A DNA stretch of 38,261 bases from DSOT01 sp052386775 (GCA_052386775.1 JBQTJV010000105.1:1-38261), one strand, 5' to 3'. Positions 15,720 to 23,512 are shown, counted from the first letter of the stretch. A program made the numbers and translations. The notes: a model not told the origin generated them from the sequence alone.

Positions 15720-16433
15720 ATGAGATCATCTCCCCCGCGCCATATCATCGCGATCGGCGGCGCCGCCCTGACGCCCGAACTCGACGATCTGAAGCTCATC
15801 GGCTACTTCCTCCGGCAGACGCACAAGCGCAGGCCCAAGGTCTGCTTCATCGGCACGGCGAGCGGGGATTCGGAGTCCGGGCGTCTGCGTTTCTACGCCG
15901 GCTTCAGCCGCTTCGAATGCCGACCCGCGCACTTGTCTTTTTTTTCTCGCACCCCGAGCGACCTCGAATCGTTCATCCTCGAGCAGGATGCGATTTTCGT
16001 CGGCGGCGGCAACACGCGCAGCATGCTGGCGGTGTGGCGGGACTGGGGACTCGACATCCATCTCCGCGCCGCGTGGACACGGGGCATCGTGCTGGGTGGC
16101 GTCAGCGCCGGCGCAATCTGCTGGTTCGAGTCAGGCATTACCGATTCGATCGCCGGACCGCTGACCGCCATGCAGGGTCTGGGATTTCTTAGCGGCAGTT
16201 GCTGCCCGCACTATGACAGCGAAGCACAGCGCAGGCCGACCTTCCGCAAACTGGTCGCGCGCGGCGCCGTCGCGCCCGGCGTGGCAGCCGACGATGGTGT
16301 CGCCCTCCACTACGTCGACGAGAAACTCTCGCGCGCGGTCACCAACCGGCGCGGCGCGAGCGCCTATCGATTGCGCCGGTCGGGGCGAAGAGCCGTGGAA
16401 AGACGACTTAAGACAGCCCTGCTCAAGCGGTAG
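15720..16433 (+). CDS. Peptidase E-like (family S51) protein
   Basis: 237 residues from the ATG at 15720; the longer open frame to 14556 runs antisense through birA and is not real. Class I glutamine-amidotransferase-like fold with IIAIGGAAL at the N-terminus, FVGGGNTRSM, and the nucleophile elbow GGVSAGAICWF (GxSxGA with serine). HYDSE around residue 162 could supply the histidine. Family S51 includes dipeptidase E and cyanophycinases; this short form is nearest the peptidase E group. It is cytoplasmic, with no signal peptide. The actual substrate is unknown. Confidence 0.82.
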   Translation: MRSSPPRHIIAIGGAALTPELDDLKLIGYFLRQTHKRRPKVCFIGTASGDSESGRLRFYAGFSRFECRPAHLSFFSRTPSDLESFILEQDAIFVGGGNTRSMLAVWRDWGLDIHLRAAWTRGIVLGGVSAGAICWFESGITDSIAGPLTAMQGLGFLSGSCCPHYDSEAQRRPTFRKLVARGAVAPGVAADDGVALHYVDEKLSRAVTNRRGASAYRLRRSGRRAVERRLKTALLKR

Positions 16434-16452
16434 CGACAGGCAACGCATCCGT

Positions 16453-16458
16453 TAGAAT
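16453..16458 (+). promoter_or_regulatory. -10 box upstream of glnS
   Basis: TAGAAT, extended as GTTAGAATGG. A start of transcription near 16465 would leave only about 16 bases before the ATG at 16481 and would place the ATG at 16457 inside the promoter. That is the main reason to prefer the later glnS start. No convincing -35 is visible. Confidence 0.45.
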
Positions 16459-16480
16459 GGGCATTTTCCCGGTATTCGAG

Positions 16481-18256
16481 ATGTCCGACAGCGTTTCCCG
16501 CAAGGCGGGCAAGCCGCCGCAGGCTCCGGCAGCGTCCAACTTCATCCGTACCGCAATAGAGCAGGATCTCGCCCGCGGCAAATATTCCACGCGAACGTGG
16601 GCGGGCCGGCCGGGGCCGGCTACGACGCAGTCGGGCGCGCCGCAGGATCCCGCGCGCATCCGCACCCGGTTCCCGCCCGAGCCGAACGGCTACCTGCACA
16701 TCGGGCATGCGAAATCGATATGCCTGAATTTCGGACTGGCACACGACTACGGCGGCGTATGCCACATGAGATTCGACGACACCAACCCGGAAAAAGAGGA
16801 GCAGGAGTACGTCGAATCCATCCTCGAGGCGGTGCGGTGGCTCGGCTTCGACTGGGGTCCGCATCTCTATTACGCAAGCGATTATTTCGACTTCATGTGC
16901 GAGGCGGCCAATTACCTCATCGGGGCCGGGCATGCCTATGTCGACGCCCAGTCTGCAGAGGAAATGCGCCGCGCACGCGGAACGCTCGCCGAGCCGGGCC
17001 GCAACAGCCCGTGGCGCGACCGGGATGCGGAGGACAGCCTGCGCCTGTTCCAGGAGATGCGCCTCGGCCGGCATGCCGAAGGCAGCATGGTGCTGCGTGC
17101 GAAAATCGACATGACGTCCCCCAACATCAATCTGCGCGACCCGGTCATATACCGCATCCGGAAAGCGGCGCACCACCGCACCGGCGACGCATGGTGCGTC
17201 TATCCGATGTATACCTATGCCCATCCTATCGAGGACGCCCTGGAAAACGTCACGCACTCGTTGTGCACGCTCGAGTTCGAAGACCAGCGCCCGTTCTACG
17301 ATTGGCTGCTGGAACGGCTCGCCGAAGGCGGCCTGCTGCTGCGCCCGCTGCCGCAGCAGATCGAATTCGCGCGCCTCAATTTGACCTACGTCGTGCTGTC
17401 CAAGCGCAGATTGATTCAGCTGGTCGAGGAGCAACACGTCGCAGGATGGGACGATCCGCGTATGCCGACGCTCGCCGGGGCGCGGCGGCGCGGGTATACG
17501 CCCGAAGGATTCCGTCTCTTTGCCGATCGCATCGGGGTTGCCAAGGCAGACTCGTGGATCGAGTACTCGGTGCTGGAAGAATGCATGCGCACGCACTTGA
17601 ACGAGATCGCGCAGCGGCGCATCGCGGTGCTCGATCCGGTCCGATTGGTGATCGACAACTATCCCGCAGACCGGGTCGAAGAGTGCAGCGCGCCGAACCA
17701 TCCGCAGCGTCCCGAGCTCGGCACGCGTATCGTGCCGTTTACGCGCGAGTTGTGGATCGAACGCGATGACTTCATGGAAGCACCGCCCCCCGGCTACTTC
17801 CGGCTTTTTCCGGGCAATCGGGTACGGCTGCGCTATGCCTATGTGGTCAGGTGCACGCATGTTGAAAAGGATGCACAAGGCAACATCGTGGCCATTCACT
17901 GCGAATACGAGCCGGAAACACGCTCGGGCACACCGGGCGCCGACAAAGTGAAGGTCAGGGGCAATATTCACTGGGCCTCGGTGCCGCATGCGTGCGCCGC
18001 CGAAGTGCGGATTTACGAACGGCTTTTCAGCGTTCCCCATCCCGGCGCCGAACGCCCGTTCATCGAAGATCTCAATCCGGCGTCCAGGAGCATCATCACC
18101 GCCCAGCTGGAGCCGGCGCTGGCGAATGTTGCGCCGGAGACGAGATTTCAGTTCGAGCGGCACGGTTACTTCGTGGCAGACCGGCGCGAGTCCCGGCCCG
18201 GTAACCCCGTCTTCAATCGCACGGTATCGTTGCGCGATTCCTGGTCGGCTCGCTAG
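16481..18256 (+). CDS. glnS: Glutaminyl-tRNA synthetase
   Basis: Class I aminoacyl-tRNA synthetase that charges tRNA-Gln. 591 residues from the ATG at 16481 (eight more from 16457). FPPEPNGYLHIGHAKSI carries the HIGH motif and VVLSKRRL the KMSKS-equivalent (VLSKR). The anticodon-binding beta-barrels extend to the conserved end NRTVSLRDSW. Relative to E. coli GlnRS there is an insertion of about 20 Gly/Pro/Ala-rich residues (WAGRPGPATTQSGAPQDPA) just before the catalytic HIGH region, which I believe is a betaproteobacterial feature. Presence of glnS implies direct Gln-tRNA charging. Confidence 0.95.
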   Translation: MSDSVSRKAGKPPQAPAASNFIRTAIEQDLARGKYSTRTWAGRPGPATTQSGAPQDPARIRTRFPPEPNGYLHIGHAKSICLNFGLAHDYGGVCHMRFDDTNPEKEEQEYVESILEAVRWLGFDWGPHLYYASDYFDFMCEAANYLIGAGHAYVDAQSAEEMRRARGTLAEPGRNSPWRDRDAEDSLRLFQEMRLGRHAEGSMVLRAKIDMTSPNINLRDPVIYRIRKAAHHRTGDAWCVYPMYTYAHPIEDALENVTHSLCTLEFEDQRPFYDWLLERLAEGGLLLRPLPQQIEFARLNLTYVVLSKRRLIQLVEEQHVAGWDDPRMPTLAGARRRGYTPEGFRLFADRIGVAKADSWIEYSVLEECMRTHLNEIAQRRIAVLDPVRLVIDNYPADRVEECSAPNHPQRPELGTRIVPFTRELWIERDDFMEAPPPGYFRLFPGNRVRLRYAYVVRCTHVEKDAQGNIVAIHCEYEPETRSGTPGADKVKVRGNIHWASVPHACAAEVRIYERLFSVPHPGAERPFIEDLNPASRSIITAQLEPALANVAPETRFQFERHGYFVADRRESRPGNPVFNRTVSLRDSWSAR

Positions 18257-18383
18257 GCAAAATCCGCAATCGCTCATCGCCCCCGCTGCCCCTCGCTGCG
18301 GCTTGCAATGGATACAGGGGAAGCGCACGATATTCCGGACAAAGCCGGAGGTTGTTCGGTGGCGCTGCCGGAGGGAGGAAGAC

Positions 18384-19271
18384 ATGTCACTACTCGATCG
18401 CATCGACGTGTTGCGGAAAGTCATCGATATCCTGCCCGTCGGCGTATGGATCGTCGATGAAACCGGAAAAATCGTATACGGCAATGCCGCGGGTCAGCGC
18501 ATCTGGGGCGGCCGGCAGCAAGGTGATCTCAAGCAGTTCGCCGAGTACAAGGGCTGGTCGGCCGGCAGCGGCAAACGGATCGCGAACGAGGAATGGGCCG
18601 TGGCCCGGGCGATACGCTCAGGCGACGTTGCGGTGAACGAGGAGGTGGAAATCGAATCCTTCGACGGCAGCCGCAAGATCATTCTCAACTCGGCGCTTCC
18701 GATTCCGGATGCCGAAGGGCGGGTTGCCGGCGCCATCATGGTCCATCACGACATCACCGAACGCAAACGCGTCGAGGACCAGTTGCGCGGCATGGTGGAC
18801 CGCGATCCGCTCACCAACGCGTATAACCGCAGATCGCTTTACGACTTTCTGGAAGCCGAAGTCCACCGACTGCGCCGCCACGGCGGGTCGCTATCGGTTG
18901 TCATGTTCGACGTCGATCACTTCAAGGATATCAACGACGACCACGGACATGTGACGGGCGACCGCGTACTGGTCGCCATCACGGAGCTGGTGCGCGAGGA
19001 ACTGCGCGGCCTGGATCGCCTGGCCCGCTACAGCGGCGAGGAGTTTCTGATCATCGCCCCCAACACCACCGGACAACGCGCGCTCACGCTTGCGGAGCGG
19101 CTGCGCAGCCGCATCGCGACCGCGAGCTTCGATACCGTGGCGCGCGTCACGTGCAGTTTTGGCGTATGCGAGTACAACGGCGATGAGGACGCCGATGCCC
19201 TGGTGCGTCGGGCCGATGATCTGATGTACCGCGCCCGGCGCTCGGGCCGCAGTGGACTGATCGCCGAATAG
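18384..19271 (+). CDS. PAS-GGDEF diguanylate cyclase
   Basis: 295 residues, soluble. An N-terminal PAS domain (about 8-128, starting LPVGVWIVDETGKIVYGNAA and ending HHDITERK) is followed by a GGDEF domain (about 135-292). The substrate signature is SGEEF at 217-221 instead of GG(D/E)EF. The inhibitory I-site RxxD is conserved as RGLD at 208-211, exactly five residues before it. SG(D/E)EF variants are known to be active in some cyclases, so it probably makes c-di-GMP with feedback control. Strong GGGAGGAA ribosome site eight bases before the ATG. It stands alone after glnS and converges on the DUF883 gene with a nine-base gap. Confidence 0.88.
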   Translation: MSLLDRIDVLRKVIDILPVGVWIVDETGKIVYGNAAGQRIWGGRQQGDLKQFAEYKGWSAGSGKRIANEEWAVARAIRSGDVAVNEEVEIESFDGSRKIILNSALPIPDAEGRVAGAIMVHHDITERKRVEDQLRGMVDRDPLTNAYNRRSLYDFLEAEVHRLRRHGGSLSVVMFDVDHFKDINDDHGHVTGDRVLVAITELVREELRGLDRLARYSGEEFLIIAPNTTGQRALTLAERLRSRIATASFDTVARVTCSFGVCEYNGDEDADALVRRADDLMYRARRSGRSGLIAE

Positions 19272-19280
19272 CAGCGGGGG

Positions 19281-19577
19281 CTAATCCCGACGGCTCAGCA
19301 ATACGGCCACCAGCAGCGCGCCCAGTGCGAGTCCCACACCAAGCGCTTTCCAGGGGTTTTCTCGCACGTATGCGTCCGTTGCGCCAAAGGCGTGCCGGGC
19401 ACGGTCCGTGACGACCGTTCCGGCGTCTGTCAGCCGCGCGGTGGTTTCGCCCACCCGCTCGCCGAGGCCCGAGCTTGCCTCACGCAGCAGATCCTGCGCT
19501 TTGGCGGCCATTTCGCTCAGCCCGGTCACCAGCGTGTCGGCCCGTCCACGACCGCTTCCGATCAATGCGCTTTTCAT
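19281..19577 (-). CDS. DUF883 / ElaB-YqjD family membrane protein
   Basis: 98 residues. An amphipathic helical region (residues 15-70; ATRLTDAGTVVTDRARHAF) precedes the conserved YVRENPWKALGVGLALGAL and a C-terminal membrane helix ending in Arg-Arg-Asp. This is the layout of ElaB/YqjD/DUF883 proteins, inner-membrane tail-anchored proteins that in E. coli bind ribosomes under RpoS control. Here the gene has its own near-consensus sigma54 promoter and an AGGAGG ribosome site. It is the last gene of the two-component/CsbD cluster. Confidence 0.88.
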   Translation of the reverse strand: MKSALIGSGRGRADTLVTGLSEMAAKAQDLLREASSGLGERVGETTARLTDAGTVVTDRARHAFGATDAYVRENPWKALGVGLALGALLVAVLLSRRD

Positions 19578-19612
19578 AGGCGCCTCCTGTTATTGGTTGA
19601 CAGCATGGGCAC

Positions 19613-19628
19613 AGCAATTTCCGTGCCG
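19613..19628 (-). promoter_or_regulatory. sigma54 (-24/-12) promoter of the DUF883 gene
   Basis: Minus-strand CGGCACGGAAATTGCT. The GG (19627-19626) and GC (19615-19614) are separated by exactly ten bases, and the match to the TGGCAC-N5-TTGC consensus is complete except for the first base. Transcription would begin near 19602, giving a leader of about 25 bases with an AGGAGG ribosome site at 19582-19587. An NtrC-family sigma54 activator is encoded about 2.5 kb away on the same strand. Confidence 0.8.
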
Positions 19629-19727
19629 CGCCAGCGGTGCCGGTTGTTGGACACCGTCACGCCGCGGCCGCGGGCTAAAAGGCCGAGAGGCACGTTTTTG
19701 CGGCGTGCGTTGTAATACCTACCGATG

Positions 19728-19961
19728 TCATGCGCCCCGGTGCACCTTGGGATCGATGCCCCGCAATGCATCTTCGATTTCCGCCTCGGCCTCGTGGTGC
19801 GCATAGCCGTACTTCTCGTGGAGCAACTGCAGCAGCTCGTCGCGTTTGCTGGCAAGGCGCAACATCTCGTCGCGGCTCAACGTGCCCCACCAGTAACGGA
19901 ACTCGCGCTTCAGTTCGTCCACTTTGCGCTGCTCCAGATCGCCTTCCTTCGGCGTCGTCAT
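19728..19961 (-). CDS. Small CsbD-like protein
   Basis: 77 residues, no membrane segment. Its core, YWWGTLSRDEMLRLASKRDELLQ then EKYGYAHHEAEAEIEDAL, aligns by eye with the CsbD protein encoded 1.3 kb upstream (WGKLTDDDLDRIDGQREQL, ESYGIGKDEAERQL). It is therefore a divergent CsbD-family member that has lost the RIKGNWKQFKGK front. CsbD proteins are abundant, poorly understood general-stress proteins. The ATG overlaps the histidine kinase stop as ATGA, so it is translationally coupled to the kinase. Confidence 0.8.
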   Translation of the reverse strand: MTTPKEGDLEQRKVDELKREFRYWWGTLSRDEMLRLASKRDELLQLLHEKYGYAHHEAEAEIEDALRGIDPKVHRGA

Positions 19962-21046
19962 GAAAAACCCCCGGCCGCTGCGGCGCCAGTCCGCTTCCGC
20001 GCTACACTGTGCAGCGGTAGCATGATCGTGAAAGCGGTTCCGGCGCCGGTTTGGCTCTGCACGTTGATTTCGCCGCCGTGCGACTCGACCACCAGCCGCG
20101 CGACATACAGGCCGCTGCCACTGCTTTTCGTCGGGAAATAGATCTGATCGATGGCTTCCAGCAGCTCGTCTGGAATCCCGGGACCGGTGTCTGCAACCCT
20201 TACCGTGACGTCCGCGTCACCGGCGCTGAGACACATCTCCAGGCGTCCGCCTTCGGGCATGGCCTGCAGGCTGTTGATGGCGATGTTGAGCAGGGCCTGC
20301 TTGATCCGATCGCGGTAGCCCTGAAGCGACACCGGATTATCGGGCAGCAGTATTCGCAGTTCGACGCGCTGCGCCCGTGCCTGAGGCGCCAGCAGGACGA
20401 CGATTTCGCGTACGAGCTCCCGCAGATCGAAGCGGTAGGTCAGCGTTTCCATCGGTTCCTTCTGATCCAGCATCGTCTGAAGAATGCGGTTGAGCCGGGC
20501 CAGCTCCTCACGCAACACCTCCAGGTGCCTTCTGCGGCGCGCGCTGCCATGCGACGCGTCGTCGCACGCACCCGAATCGGCGAGCAACTCCAGAGTGAGC
20601 TGCATGGCATTGAGCGGCGCCTTCAGATCATGCACCAGCACCCGATAGACGTGCACCAGCGACCGCATGCGGCTGGCGAGGAGCAGATCGGTCTCGAGAA
20701 TGTCGCCCGCCTGCCGGTCGCGCAGCAGCACCAGCCAGCCGCCGGCGCCCTCGTCCCGAAGCGGGTGCATTTCCAGCCGCAGAGAACGCATACCGCCCGC
20801 CTGGGGAAGCTCGATGCTCATCCGTTTCGGCTTGGCGGGCAGCGCGCTCCAACCGCTGCCGATGTGCAGGAGTCGCCGCAGCTCGGGCCAACGCTCCTGC
20901 ATTTCGCTTGCTTCGACACCGAGCAACGCGAGCGCGGCATCGTTGGCAAATTCAAGCCTGCCATTGCGGCCGGCGACCACCATGCCGATGCCGATGACGC
21001 GAGACAAAACCTCGAGGCAACCCGAGGCGGCGGCCCCGGAGATCAC
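19958..21046 (-). CDS. PAS-domain sensor histidine kinase
   Basis: Cytosolic two-component sensor, 362 residues from the GTG at 21046. I chose it because GGGAG lies five bases before it and the sequence upstream (to an ATG at 21118, 386 residues) is Arg/Gly-rich with no ribosome site. It has an N-terminal PAS domain (IGIGMVVAGRNGRLEFANDAALALL), an H-box LVHDLKAPLNAM with the phospho-acceptor His, an N-box LLNIAINSLQAM, and G-boxes VADTGPGIP and GSGLYVARLV. No membrane helices, so the signal is internal or passes through a partner. The probable partner is the NtrC-family regulator at 22112-23512. Confidence 0.88.
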   Translation of the reverse strand: MISGAAASGCLEVLSRVIGIGMVVAGRNGRLEFANDAALALLGVEASEMQERWPELRRLLHIGSGWSALPAKPKRMSIELPQAGGMRSLRLEMHPLRDEGAGGWLVLLRDRQAGDILETDLLLASRMRSLVHVYRVLVHDLKAPLNAMQLTLELLADSGACDDASHGSARRRRHLEVLREELARLNRILQTMLDQKEPMETLTYRFDLRELVREIVVLLAPQARAQRVELRILLPDNPVSLQGYRDRIKQALLNIAINSLQAMPEGGRLEMCLSAGDADVTVRVADTGPGIPDELLEAIDQIYFPTKSSGSGLYVARLVVESHGGEINVQSQTGAGTAFTIMLPLHSVARKRTGAAAAGGFS

Positions 21047-21266
21047 CTCGACTCCCGTCGCACCGCCCCGCGATTGTGCCCGCGGCTCACCGGCACAGAA
21101 ACGCTCCGCCCGTCGCATGCATGACGAATTAGATGCCGGGGGCAGCAGAGGTTCATCGGCACCCGGTGCAGTGAAGCTGGTACACGTACTGCTTTTCTCT
21201 GCCGCCCGCGGCTAGGCTGCCATGCACACCGGCTGCGCCGTATCGCTCGCCGGAGCCGCAGTGCTG

Positions 21267-21470
21267 TTAACGATCCAGACGGCTTTCCCAGTCGCTCAAC
21301 TGCCGCTCGGCCTCGTCCTTGCCGATGCCGTAGGATTCCTGGATCTTGCCGGCAAGCTGTTCGCGCTGACCGTCGATGCGATCGAGGTCATCATCGGTCA
21401 ACTTGCCCCATTGCTCCTTGGCTTTTCCTTTGAATTGCTTCCAGTTGCCTTTTATGCGGTCCCAGTTCAT
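21267..21470 (-). CDS. CsbD family stress protein
   Basis: 67 residues. MNWDRIKGNWKQFKGKAKEQ followed by WGKLTDDDLDRIDGQREQL is the textbook CsbD pattern. Members are small, hydrophilic, highly induced in stationary phase and envelope or osmotic stress, and of unknown biochemical role. The start at 21470 has an AAAGGAG ribosome site. The frame is open upstream but that part overlaps the DUF421 gene. Lies 31 bases after the DUF421 gene and 220 bases before the kinase start. Confidence 0.93.
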   Translation of the reverse strand: MNWDRIKGNWKQFKGKAKEQWGKLTDDDLDRIDGQREQLAGKIQESYGIGKDEAERQLSDWESRLDR

Positions 21471-21501
21471 GGTTGCACTCCTTTCGTTGGTGATTGAAAG
21501 C

Positions 21502-22014
21502 TCACGCGGGCCGGCGCCTCCGCCGCCCCGACTTGATGACGCTGATGCGGCCGTCGCCCTCGACATAGGCCTTGCCGACCAGGGCGAGATCGTCAACGCC
21601 CTGCTGTCGCAGGTGACTCATCAGTTGTTCTTCAGACAACTCCTCCTGCTCCATGTTCTTGCGCAGCAGGCGACCGTTGCTCACGACCAGCCGCGGCGCG
21701 CTCCCGTTGATACTGAGTTCCGGAAACCGGTAGTCGAGCGTATCGATCACCCAGTTCCAGAACAGGATCGTTGCGACCAGCACCGCGCCCTCGGTGATCG
21801 ATTTGTAGTCGCCGGAGAGGCCGTTCTGCGCCGCATCGGCGATCAGCACGATGACCAGCAGATCCGAAACGCCGAGAGAACCGATCTGACGACGCGGAAG
21901 CAGCCGCAGGATGAAAAACAAAGTGAGAAACAGAATGCTGCCGCGGACCACGACCTCGGCGACCGATCCGCTCGGGATGAAGAGTGCTGCCCAATCGACG
22001 CTCCACGCTTCCAT
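21502..22014 (-). CDS. DUF421 (YetF-type) inner-membrane protein
   Basis: 170 residues. Three hydrophobic helices (about 22-38, 47-65 and 73-92) contain the family's RLLPRRQIGSLGVSDLLVIVLIADA segment. A cytoplasmic domain follows with VVSNGRLLRKNMEQEELSEEQL and MSHLRQQGVDDL. DUF421 proteins occur in Bacillus (YetF, YrbG) and many proteobacteria, and are linked to envelope or spore functions without a known activity. It ends in an Arg-rich tail (SGRRRRRPA). It lies between the sigma54 regulator and csbD on the same strand. Confidence 0.9.
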   Translation of the reverse strand: MEAWSVDWAALFIPSGSVAEVVVRGSILFLTLFFILRLLPRRQIGSLGVSDLLVIVLIADAAQNGLSGDYKSITEGAVLVATILFWNWVIDTLDYRFPELSINGSAPRLVVSNGRLLRKNMEQEELSEEQLMSHLRQQGVDDLALVGKAYVEGDGRISVIKSGRRRRRPA

Positions 22015-22069
22015 ATATCAATCTCATGCCCCGCATGCTGACCATTACCATCAACTCCCTTCGCGTGCG

Positions 22070-22103
22070 GCCAAAAGCGCGACCGCCACATGGTGCGCGG
22101 TCG
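22070..22103 (-). terminator. Stem-loop after the NtrC-family regulator gene
   Basis: CGACCGC (22080-22086) pairs with GCGGTCG (22097-22103); the loop itself holds CAC/GTG that can extend the stem. On the minus strand the stem is followed by GCGCTTTTGG, a short T-run. It is a moderate intrinsic terminator placed between the regulator and the DUF421 gene, so those two may be separate or attenuated units. Confidence 0.5.
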
Positions 22104-22111
22104 ACGAGCTG

Positions 22112-23512
22112 CTACTCGGCCATCACCGCATCGGGAGGACCTGCAGCGGTGCCCGACCCCGTATGCATCTCTTTCCGCGTATCGTACTCACGCAGCCGGT
22201 TATAGAGCGTCTTCAGACTGATCCCCAGCATCGCGGCTGCTTTCTCCTTGGTGCCACCGCACTGCTCCAGCGTAGCGAGGATCAGCTGTCGCTCGACGTC
22301 GGCGACCTTGCTGCCGGCGCGGACCTGGAAGAACGGGCCGGTGCCGGGCCGGGACTGGCTGAGTTCCGGCGGGAGGCAACGCTCGTCCAGCAAATCATCG
22401 GCCATGATGAAAGCGCGCTGGACCACGTTTCTCAGCTCGCGCACGTTTCCCGGCCAGTCGTACACCTTCAGCCGCTCGAGCACCGCGGGGGCGAAGCGCT
22501 TGTTTCCGGATTCCACGCGATTCATCTCGTCCAGAAAGTGGTTCGCCAACAGCACGATATCGTCGCCCCGCTCGCGCAAGGGCGGCAGATGCAGCGGAAA
22601 GACGCGCAGCCGGTAGAGCAGGTCTTCGCGCAGCTTGCCTTCCGCCACCGCTGCTTCCGGCACGCGGTTGGTGGCCGCGATCACGCGCACGTCAACGTCG
22701 ATTTCGCGCGTGGACCCGACGCGCATGAACACGCCGGATTCCAGCACCCGAAGAAGCTTGACCTGCAGCTCCACCGGCATCTCGGTGATCTCATCGAGCA
22801 GCACCGTCCCCCCGCTTGCGCGCTCGAAATAGCCTTTGTGCTCGCGGGTGGCGCCCGTAAAGCTGCCACGCTCGTGACCGAACATTTCGCTTTCGATGAG
22901 CTGCGGCGAAATCGCCGCGCAGTTCACCGGCAGGAACAGCTCTTTTCTGCGCCGGCTCATATCGTGGATGGTCTGGGCCGCCAGTTCCTTGCCGGTGCCG
23001 CTTTCGCCGGTGATGAGCACCGTGGCCGCGGTCGGCGCAACGCGCTGTAGCTGATCGTAGACGTGCTGCATCGCGGGCGCCGCGCCGAGCAAGCGTCCGA
23101 ACCGCCCGAGCCCGCGCAGCTCCTCGCGCAAAGCCCTGATCTCGGTCTTGAGGTCCGCCGGGCGCGCCACGCGCGAGAGGATCGCCTTCAACTGTTTCAC
23201 GTTGACCGGCTTGATCAGATAGTCGCCGGCGCCGAGCCGCAATGCCTCGATGGAACTCTCCAGGGTGGCGTGCCCGGTGATCAACACGACCTCGGTCACG
23301 GAACGCGACTTCACGTCGTCGAACAGGTCCATGCCGCTGCCGTCGGGCAGACACAAGTCGAGCAGCACCACGTCCGGATGTCGCTCGGCGATGCTGTCGC
23401 GCGCCTCCCGCAACGTCGAGGCAGTGGCGACGGAAAATCCCTCGTGCGCCACCAGCTCCGCCAGTCCGGAAAGCGTATTGGTGTCGTCGTCCACCAGCAG
23501 TGCATGCGGCAT
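22112..23512 (-). CDS. sigma54-dependent response regulator, NtrC family
   Basis: 466 residues from the ATG at 23512, with AAGAGG upstream. The receiver domain (1-120) has the acidic pocket VDDD, phospho-acceptor Asp52 (LLDLCLPDGSG) and the conserved Lys101. The AAA+ domain (about 140-375) has Walker A GESGTGKE at 169-176 and Walker B GGTVLLDEI. The sigma54-contacting loop is GSFTGA at 216-221, where the usual form is GAFTGA. A C-terminal Fis-type helix-turn-helix covers about 405-445 (EKAAAMLGISLKTLYNRL). It is the likely partner of the PAS kinase and the likely activator of the sigma54 promoter at 19613-19628. Confidence 0.93.
   Translation of the reverse strand: MPHALLVDDDTNTLSGLAELVAHEGFSVATASTLREARDSIAERHPDVVLLDLCLPDGSGMDLFDDVKSRSVTEVVLITGHATLESSIEALRLGAGDYLIKPVNVKQLKAILSRVARPADLKTEIRALREELRGLGRFGRLLGAAPAMQHVYDQLQRVAPTAATVLITGESGTGKELAAQTIHDMSRRRKELFLPVNCAAISPQLIESEMFGHERGSFTGATREHKGYFERASGGTVLLDEITEMPVELQVKLLRVLESGVFMRVGSTREIDVDVRVIAATNRVPEAAVAEGKLREDLLYRLRVFPLHLPPLRERGDDIVLLANHFLDEMNRVESGNKRFAPAVLERLKVYDWPGNVRELRNVVQRAFIMADDLLDERCLPPELSQSRPGTGPFFQVRAGSKVADVERQLILATLEQCGGTKEKAAAMLGISLKTLYNRLREYDTRKEMHTGSGTAAGPPDAVMAE

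Noticed and set aside
16364..18484. 706-codon open frame on the minus strand opposite glnS.
   Set aside because: Mirror image of a strongly conserved synthetase gene; no domain is recognisable in the translation.
21208..21222. Sigma54-like TGGCAGCCTAGCCGC on the minus strand upstream of the kinase.
   Set aside because: Spacing is right, but the -12 half reads CCGC instead of TTGC; too weak to call.
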